From Gymnopilus junonius (lineage: Eukaryota; Basidiomycota; Agaricomycetes; Agaricales; Galerinaceae), in contig JADNYJ010000043.1 in NCBI GenBank assembly GCA_015501075.1, positions 1 to 64,000 of the forward strand: a DNA stretch of 64,000 bases, read 5' to 3'. Positions 57,094-64,000 of this stretch are shown one piece after another; the first letter of the stretch is position 1, and each line of letters starts with the position of its first letter. The position numbers and the translations under genes were made by a program. The notes below the pieces were generated by a model. It had not been told where the DNA came from. It ran no database searches and was given only the letters and a program-made list of their open reading frames with translations.

Positions 57094-59661
57094 TTAATAT
57101 TCATCTTCCTCTTTCACTGTATATCCACCACCCCATCGTCCACCACTAGCCCCAACGCTAACTCCAAGGTCCATGTTGTCCACACTAGGTCGAGGCTTGA
57201 AGCTCTCTCTCCGAACTCGCGTTGCTTTCTTCACAACACCCGTCTGCCCAGCGCCTTTAGTATAGCCAGCACTCGGGACCCGACCATGACCACCAGAAGA
57301 CGAAGTACTTCTGTACGAATTCACCCCGGCAACACCCGCACCGTAGATGACGGTGCTGGGCACCCTGCCGTGGCCCAGGAAATGATGTTGGGTTCCCGGT
57401 TTCGGTATAACCATTGCCAATGTCGCAGAACCAGAACGATGTCCACTACCAGGAGTTTTGGTGGGTATTTTGGTGGGCGAGGATGCCCTTGCAATTCCAG
57501 TTGCGATATTTCCTCCTCGATGCGTTCCTAACGGAGCTCTGGCAGTGCTTGAATAGCCTGGTGTTGCGCCAGATGAAGAGCCATCTCCTAACCGTTGGCG
57601 TTTATTGGGGACAGACTGAGATGCCATCTGAGAGCTCGTGCGAACAGCAGGCGTAACAACGCCAGTCTTGACACCTGGGATATACCCTTTGGCTGAATTT
57701 ACAGGGGTTGTAGCTCGTGGAGGCACTGAACCAGCTCTTGGTTGCTTTCGCTTGTTCTCTTGGTCGGCAGCGCTGACTACCTCCATGAGCATTTGTAAAA
57801 TGCTTTCTCCGTGAACCAGGAAGGGCCTGCCTGTTTCTTCCTCCCATGCCGGTATGGAGACAAGCAAATCTTGTTCAAGCTGTGACCATCGAAAATTAGC
57901 AAAATATGGCAAGGTTGATTCAGGTTTTGAAATAACGTACTCTGGGCTTCTCCTTCGAAACTCTCTTTCGCATCTTCTCTTCCCGGAGGAGGCGGCCAGG
58001 ATCGCGTGATCCACGTCCTGTGAGGCGAGTCTGATCGGAAGCAGCAGCAGCCAGCTCCTTCTCTTCTTCGCAAATTTCGAAGTACTTTTTGATACTCGCC
58101 AATAGCGGAGCCTTGTGCCTACGTCCTCTTTGAGTCGTTTGATCTCATCTTCATGAATTGTCAATAATTCCTCTGTAAATTCATCTAAAGAGACACAGTC
58201 AGTCTACTAATGTTAATCAGGAAATTTGCATTACCATCGGCAAAAGGAGCGAAGTCTGCCCTTTCTTCTTCCCCAACCATCAAGTCATTCCATAATTTGA
58301 CAATTTCCTCCCTCGCGTTCTCGACGAACGTACTCATGCGTTCCATTTTGAGTTCCAGCATCCTTTCCAGTTCCTCCTCGTACTCCTGCACAGTTTCTAA
58401 CGTACTGCCTCGGTGGGTCTCAACGAAAGCATCCATGTCTACATCCGCGACACCCATGCGCCTCCATAGACCTTCCAATTGGTCGTACATTGCCTGAATA
58501 TGAGCCTCGCGGCCACGCTTTATATCTTCAAGTGATGACAGTAGAGAGGCCCCCCAACTAAGCAGTTCATGAGTTGGCTCAACACCCTCAAGGCCGATCG
58601 GGATGTTCTGACCTTGTGGACGGGTCTCGGAATCTGCTTCTTCAACTTTAGCGACAAAATTTGCAAAGATCTGGAGATGTTCGTATTCAGGATTTGCTGA
58701 AACATCTTCGCGGAAGAGCATTGTGGATGAACTTGATCTAGAAGTTGGCGTTGGCGTTGACTGAAGGAAAGGATCATTAGTCAAGGTAGCAGCAGAGGTT
58801 GTCGAGGTTGTGGATTGCATCAGGGAACTTGACGCTCGGAATGCAGGAGGAGACATAGGATCATCAGGTGTAGGTGGGCCCATTCCCAACTCGGTGTACA
58901 ACCAATCTATTTGGATAAATGTCGAAGAAAGTTGATTCAAACGCTTGTTCTAAAAAGACCGATAAATTGCAATCCGGGATTCAGACAGGCTTAGCACATA
59001 CCACTTCAGCTTTCCCTCGAACAAGCTCCTTCTCAAGCCTCATGAATCTTTCCGGCGTGACGTCGCGATTAGCGCTTGAGTCGTGTTCACGTTCCTCAGG
59101 TGCAGGTGTTTGTTCCAAAATATCCCGTGAGAAATAGTCGGAACCAAGAGTGCGAGCAAGAGTATTTATGCGATTGGTGATTGTGTTAAGCTGCTCAAGC
59201 TTTGTGTGGTATACCTGCAAGTTGCAAGTCGGGTGAATTTGCTGTGGTCAGAAAGTAGAATTGGGATGATGCATATGTACGACTTACCTGACGAAGTTTC
59301 TCTTGGTGTTCCGATATACGCTCGTAACGCCTTGGAAGAGCCTGCTCCTTCCGCAACTCGCCCAAGCTGGTTCCGGTTGCCTTGATGTTACCTCCCAACG
59401 CCTGCGTATATCGAAGACAGTGCTTCTCCAATTCGTCGCATTTCTGCATCCAAGTTTCCACCTCTTTTCTCCTACGGTCTATCTGGAGCTCCACGCTCTG
59501 AACAAGTTGCTCCTGCAAGGCTTTCAATTCATCCTCCAGGGCTGAAGGCGGCAGGCCGAGTTGGGCATGCAGAGTGGGAGCAGCTGCGTCTGTGATTGTA
59601 GATGTGTGTGCAGTGAATTTAGTAGAGATGTGAGCGCCGTGGCAGGCGATGAGGTCGACAT
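57094..59661 (-). CDS. ASE1: Ase1/PRC1/MAP65 microtubule bundling protein
   Basis: ATG at 59,661-59,659 opens MSTSSPATALTSLLNSLHTH, continuing LHAQLGLPPSALEDELKALQ, then coiled-coil sequence (VELQIDRRRKEVETWMQKCD, GTSLGELRKEQALPRRYERI, YHTKLEQLNTITNRINTLAR, RDVTPERFMRLEKELVRGKA). The spectrin-like microtubule-binding core follows: RLNQLSSTFIQIDWLYTELG, RGREAHIQAMYDQLEGLWRR, FVENAREEIVKLWNDLMVGE, and SWEEETGRPFLVHGESILQM. The C-terminus is basic and Ser/Gly-rich, ending KEEDEY. Ase1 dimers cross-link antiparallel microtubules of the spindle midzone. One base is missing near 59,577 (CCC where CCCC is expected), joining the ATG exon to LHAQLGLPP. Confidence 0.9.
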
Positions 59662-60359
59662 TGCGGGAGACGGGGAATAAAGATGGCCAAAAGCAGTTGA
59701 CTCTGTTCAACTTTCCAGTCGCGCATCTCACGTGATCGCGTGTATCTCATTGTGGTGCTCTAGCCAAACAGTATCAAATATAACTCTTTCGGTTTCTTCT
59801 GCTCTTCCACTTGTCCGTAAAAAAAAAAGAAAAACTATGAGCATGCCTTCCTTCTTTTTGATAAATCTGAATTCTCGTTTGCAGCCAAATTTCAGGCTGG
59901 AACATACCAGATCGATTTGTTCTGTTCACATCTTGCTACTCCGGTTCCCCTTTCATGTCCTCCGTTTTTTCCGGCCATGAAAACTACCTGGCACCTGTTG
60001 TCTTGCCTTTGATACCGCTCCGAGACCGCTTCTGATCTGAATTGGCCATCTCTTCTCAAGCAAATGGTCTTTTCAACTGCTAGGGCTCTAGAGTCCGCAC
60101 GCCTTTCGATTGAGTACGAATCCCGGGAATCTCGTGGACTATTAATCTGTACCGAATCCCAGTTCTCCGCCACTTCGCGTTGCCACAACGCCATTATCAA
60201 GAAGAAAGCCAGACGGAAGCAATGTATGTGTGCATTACGGGTATAAACAAGGAAAGCCAAAATTCAGGCAAGCTATATGTGTATGTAGTTGTGGTATGGA
60301 GCGTATAAATCAATTAGAAATCTTCTAACCAAGTTTCCAACGCGCAGGTTCTTGTCAAG
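59662..60359. other. Intergenic region, no gene recognised
   Basis: Holds the Ase1 promoter side and the monooxygenase 3' region. A minus-strand open frame at 59,892-60,260 is Arg/Ser-rich with no family signature and no start or splice context I trust. A run of A lies at 59,819-59,829. Confidence 0.45.
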
Positions 60360-62258
60360 TTATTCCGTATCTTGGGATACCGAGACCGCAACCGACGATA
60401 GAATAGAATCCCTATGAGGACTTCGCATAATAAGTGAGCCGTATTGACACCACCAATCTTCCACTTTCTCCCCCGCATCATTGGAGAACAAACTCAATTC
60501 ATTTCCCCAGACTTCCTTGAACAACTCTTCGTCCATGTGGTCGCCCACCATCTGAACCAACATCGCACGAATTTTAGCGTCTCGCGCTTCCTGAATTGGA
60601 CCCTGCTTCGCTTCGAGATTGGCTTGATTCCTGTATGAGTGCTCAACTGCAAATTTGTCCCATGGTTGCCGGATTTCATTGTAGGCCGTTAGTAGTTGAG
60701 AAACTTGGTCTTTGCGCCCTATCCGAGAAAACAGGCTTCCCAAGGTCTCCGCGTCTTCTATGGATAAGGCCTGAGAATGATGTACACCGGGCTATGTTCG
60801 CGTGAGTGGGTAGTTGAAATGATCAGTTTGAGACACCAACGGCTTACCAGAACAGGATGAGCTGCCTCCCCGACCAAAACTATTCTCGAATTTTCACATA
60901 TCAAGTTATCGACTGACGATCTCGAGAAAACTACACGCGACGATATGGTTGTTGCATGGCCCAAAAGCTTTTTGACTCTGAAAAGTACTCATTGGGTCAT
61001 CATGAAAATTTGTTCTTGAAATGAACCTAACCTCGGTTCCACTTTGTCGAGGTCAGCACCAATTCCATTGACGGCGGCCTTGATCGTGCTCCAATCTCCT
61101 TCAGGAATCGCTCGATGAAGGCTACCGCACCCCCACAGTATCGTTACTGCATAATCGCGCCCTTGGTTCTAGATTCTAATCATCAGTCCCTTGCTGTGGA
61201 GAGACGGCTCACAATGAAAGCTACTGTACCAAGACGTTCGCATGAATTATGTGGCTTTCTCCAATCCAAATCGACCACTAACTCGCCAAATTTTGATTAC
61301 GAGGAAGAATGATAACGTTCAGGGAGTAACTTACAGCAGAAGGATCCATCAGGCCCCGCAGTTCCTCGTCTGCTTCGAGAATATTGGTCGAGATAGTAAA
61401 TGATAAAATTACGTGCCCTTCCTTTGCTTCTTGTTCTTGTACTTCGTCTGTTACGATCGATCGCAATATGCTGTCGTATCCATCTGCTCCGATTATGATG
61501 TCCCCATACAGCTTTTCACCAGTGTGCAGCAGGACGGACCCGGTGATGGAATCGGCGTTTAAAACCTGTGAATTCAAGTGAAAGGTCACTCGTTCCTCTT
61601 GAGCAAGTTCTCTCAGAGCGGACATCAATTGGGCTTGCTATACAAGTGGAATAATGTTCAACAGCTATGAGAGGGTGAGCTGCCAAGGACCAACCTCCAT
61701 GCAATAGAATTCAGCCCCGAGATCTTGAAGAAAGTCCTCGGCAAGAATCATGGATCCCAGGGAATCTGGGGTAGTGCCGGAGTACCAGTCGATCCTTCAC
61801 ATCACTGTCATGTACCGAAAGGTGACAAGGTGGATAAATCTGACCTCGAACACCGCTGCGATATGCTCTTCAGAGTCGACTCGAGACCCCATTGCAGCAA
61901 GATCTTTGTCATGTTTGGTCCACATCTATGTTTAGTCAATATCAATGAGCGACGGGCGACGCCGTAGCCATGTTCACCCACCTGATAGCTCGTGCAGTCT
62001 AGAGGTAGCAAGAAATTAGCAATAGCAATGGCGATCCATGGTTTGACCCGGACGTACTTTTGAATTCCCATCATTTTTGTCAACGACCGTAACATGGTGA
62101 CCCGCTTTCCCAAGTGCGTATGCAGTCGAGATACCTGTCAAAGTATGGATTTTCGTCTCTTGGATCGAGCAGTATCAGTGCAAACAAGAACGCCCACCTG
62201 CAATGCCTGCACCAATCACGACAACTTGCAAAGAGACGGCGGGGCGGTTCGGATACAT
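60360..62258 (-). CDS. FAD-dependent monooxygenase (salicylate hydroxylase-like)
   Basis: The start MYPNRPAVSLQVVVIGAGIA shows the N-terminal GxGxxG FAD-binding fold (V-V-I-G-A-G-I-A-G), followed across an intron by STAYALGKAGHHVTVVDKND. Further exons give RCGPNMTKILLQWGLESTLK, SGTTPDSLGSMILAEDFLQD, VTFHLNSQVLNADSITGSVL, then IIIGADGYDSILRS (the GD motif) and NSRIVLVGEAAHPVLPG, the second FAD/ribityl motif of group A flavoprotein hydroxylases. It ends VAVSVSQDTE. All exons join in frame. The enzyme would hydroxylate an aromatic substrate with NAD(P)H and O2; the substrate cannot be told. There are no neighbouring biosynthetic genes to place it in a pathway. Confidence 0.88.
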
Positions 62259-63355
62259 CGACGCTGGCATAGGTGATGGAACATTTGACCTGTATCATCC
62301 CCAGATATGAGAGAAAGAAAGAATGCAGGAGGGTCACGTACATTTGATTGGACTGCTTGAAAGTTATCGTCGTCGAAGATAAATAATGCCCATCACCCAG
62401 GAAGGTTGCGTCTATATACTATACATACACCATGCACTCGCACGTGTGGAAGATGGGCCAGGCGCTGACCTCTGTGCACCCCGAAATGAAACTGTGAGAC
62501 AGTGCTTCCCTTGTGTCAGCATCCGATGAACCAAAAGGCCTGTGCACTTCAAGCTGAAGCTACAGCGAGGATGGTCAAGTTTAGTGGATACTGAATTCAT
62601 ATTGATACCAGGTCCTCGACGCAGGAAACTAATATAAATCCCCGGAGTGTGAGGGCTAATATATATTGTCCCGTCCAACATGTTTCTGAGGTTGCGGAAA
62701 GGAATGGGAAAGAAATGGTCCACAAACCTCGGTGATCGCCGTACGCATACATCGATGTGAGAAATCTAAATTTGGATCCCCTAAACGTGTGCACTGTGGC
62801 GACGTACATATCATTAGAGGTTATTTGCAACTTCTGAACGAACGAAAAATATACCCTCATAAGGCAAAAAGTGGGCCTTCAGCCAATCAGAGACCCGGTA
62901 GGCTCCACTTTTCGTTTGAAAGGAATTTGCAAATAATCTCTATTGGCGAACTCCAGCTGCACAGGAAGGTGAGTTACGTTAGATAATTATTTTTGACTCA
63001 CTAAGCGAGTCTATTGAATGACGTCAACGTTGCTCATCCGAGCGCTTAATTTCTCGGACTCCGGAGTCGCTTCCACTACTTTGGCCCTGAACTTTGACCC
63101 TGAGTGGTGTAAGACGCCCGGGTTGATGATATCAGATATGTACGTCTATCTTATGTTCCAAGAACCAGTCCACGCACTCAGAGTATGGCATTCCGATTGA
63201 GTTCGTGAATAATTCATTGCGCGACGACAAGGTAGATAATGATACAAATACTATACAGAAGAAATCATCATGGCGTGCAAGAATCATAGCAATGCAGTGA
63301 ACATGTCCGTGGCGTCTACGGGTCTGGGTATCGAACTCGTCTATTTGGGTGGTCC
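62259..63355. other. Intergenic, about 1.1 kb, nothing recognised
   Basis: Promoter side of the monooxygenase and 3' side of the transporter. Only short overlapping frames on both strands, with no conserved motif, splice-consistent gene model or repeat. Confidence 0.5.
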
Positions 63356-64000
63356 TTAAATTTTTGATGATCCTCTCCTTTGTCTGATCGATTTCCAGAT
63401 CAAAAGGTGGCAAGCTGAGCCTCCAAAGACGGTGACCTGTAATAACATCAGACTTGTGTTATCTTTTGGAGAAAGAACATTTGTCACCGCTGCAAATATC
63501 AATGGTCGGTGCCATAGGCGATCTGCAGTAAGGAGAGCGCCAGCAATGGGATTCCCGGTAAGCAATGCAAATGCCAAAGAAAACGATAGCATCCCAATTC
63601 GTATCCTATCAGAGGTCAGTCAGTCAGTGCATTCAACGATAAAGAAAGGATATACCCAAGGTCTGATAGATCACGATGGGTTACGAAGGATCCAACGGCA
63701 GGCGCGGCAATCGAAACCACTAAAATTAGGGAGTGAATGACTCCAAGGTGGGAAATAAAACATATCTTTGGATGACTTACGTCCACCAGAGAAAAACCCG
63801 TAGAAAATGGCAAAGAGGGTCACACCGGCGATACTTGTTGCTCCAAATAAACCGAAAATCAAGCCTGCGGAGATTATGGCAGAAGGAATTATAACTGCGG
63901 AATGCTTAAAATATTGTCTGGGAGGAGACCAACGAATGCGGTGCTTACTGTTTAGCGGGCCATAAAAGTCAGCCAAGAAGTTTGGCACAGTCCGCCCAAA
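63356..64000 (-). CDS. MFS transporter, monocarboxylate-transporter type (C-terminal part)
   Basis: The gene enters from the right edge of the window, so its N-terminal half is missing. Visible in order: FGRTVPNFLADFYGPLN, an intron, IIIPSAIISAGLIFGLFGAT, SIAGVTLFAIFYGFFSGG, a segment near SLVSIAAPAVGSF, then MLSFSLAFALLTGNPIAGAL, LWHRPLIFAA and VFGGSACHLLIW before a basic tail RQRRGSSKI. The G-R-x-x-P-N-F-x-A-D-x-x-G-P-x-N segment and the four hydrophobic helices match the last helices of fungal MCT-like major facilitators, which move small organic acids or related compounds. The final 51-nt intron (63,434-63,484) has no stop in frame. Confidence 0.8.

Noticed and set aside
59892..60260. Minus-strand open frame of 122 codons upstream of the monooxygenase 3' end
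   Set aside because: Arg/Ser-rich with no conserved motif, no plausible splice partners and no neighbouring coding signal.

Overview
The window comes from a basidiomycete fungus, most likely a mushroom-forming Agaricomycete. Genes are split by many 45-70 nt GT-AG introns, intergenic gaps are short, and both strands are used. The left third carries repeats typical of mushroom genomes: a Ty3/gypsy chromovirus, a RNase H-bearing LINE and remnants of KDZ-transposase-associated genes. The right part encodes a sphingolipid C9-methyltransferase and other conserved fungal genes.

Repeat-rich part, 1-24,200. A decayed LINE on the minus strand (about 40-5,290) is followed by simple and tandem repeats, then by an unrecognised multi-exon gene remnant (7,299-9,438). 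That remnant ends at a very large inverted repeat: two arms of about 1.37 kb, roughly 98% identical, around a 1 kb loop. A 6.25 kb Ty3/gypsy chromovirus (10,659-16,909) sits inside the left arm only, with a 5-bp target duplication; the right arm preserves the empty site. The chromovirus looks self-primed (Tf1/sushi type) and its LTRs differ almost only at CpG sites. From 19,421 to about 23,560 lie further remnants: a second gypsy gag fragment with a probable LTR, two copies of a KDZ-associated protein tail, an 11-bp satellite and two TA-flanked MITEs.

Gene-rich part, 24,295-64,000. In order: UBX2/FAF2-like ERAD protein (+), Cdc4/Mlc1-type myosin light chain (-), proteasome assembly chaperone PAC1-like (+), CSC1/OSCA-type channel (-), mitochondrial release factor MRF1 (+), SPX-RING ubiquitin ligase (-), sphingolipid C9-methyltransferase (-), ribosomal protein eL24 (+), serine palmitoyltransferase small subunit (-), mitochondrial ribosomal protein uS4m/NAM9 (-), synaptobrevin SNC1 (-), adenylosuccinate lyase ADE13 (+), Kin4-type kinase (-), DNA polymerase epsilon POL2 (-), Ase1/PRC1 microtubule bundler (-), FAD-dependent monooxygenase (-), and the 3' part of an MFS monocarboxylate-type transporter (-) that runs off the right edge. 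Most are core housekeeping genes. Two act on sphingolipids, and four (Cdc4, Kin4, Pol2, Ase1) act in DNA replication or cell division.

Two general points. First, at least eleven conserved genes positions show single-base frame breaks, nearly all one missing base in a short run; because they hit essential genes they are more likely consensus errors than mutations. Second, several genes have unusual exon structure: introns directly after the ATG (three genes, possibly a fourth with a split ATG) and exons of 8, 13 and 16 nt.
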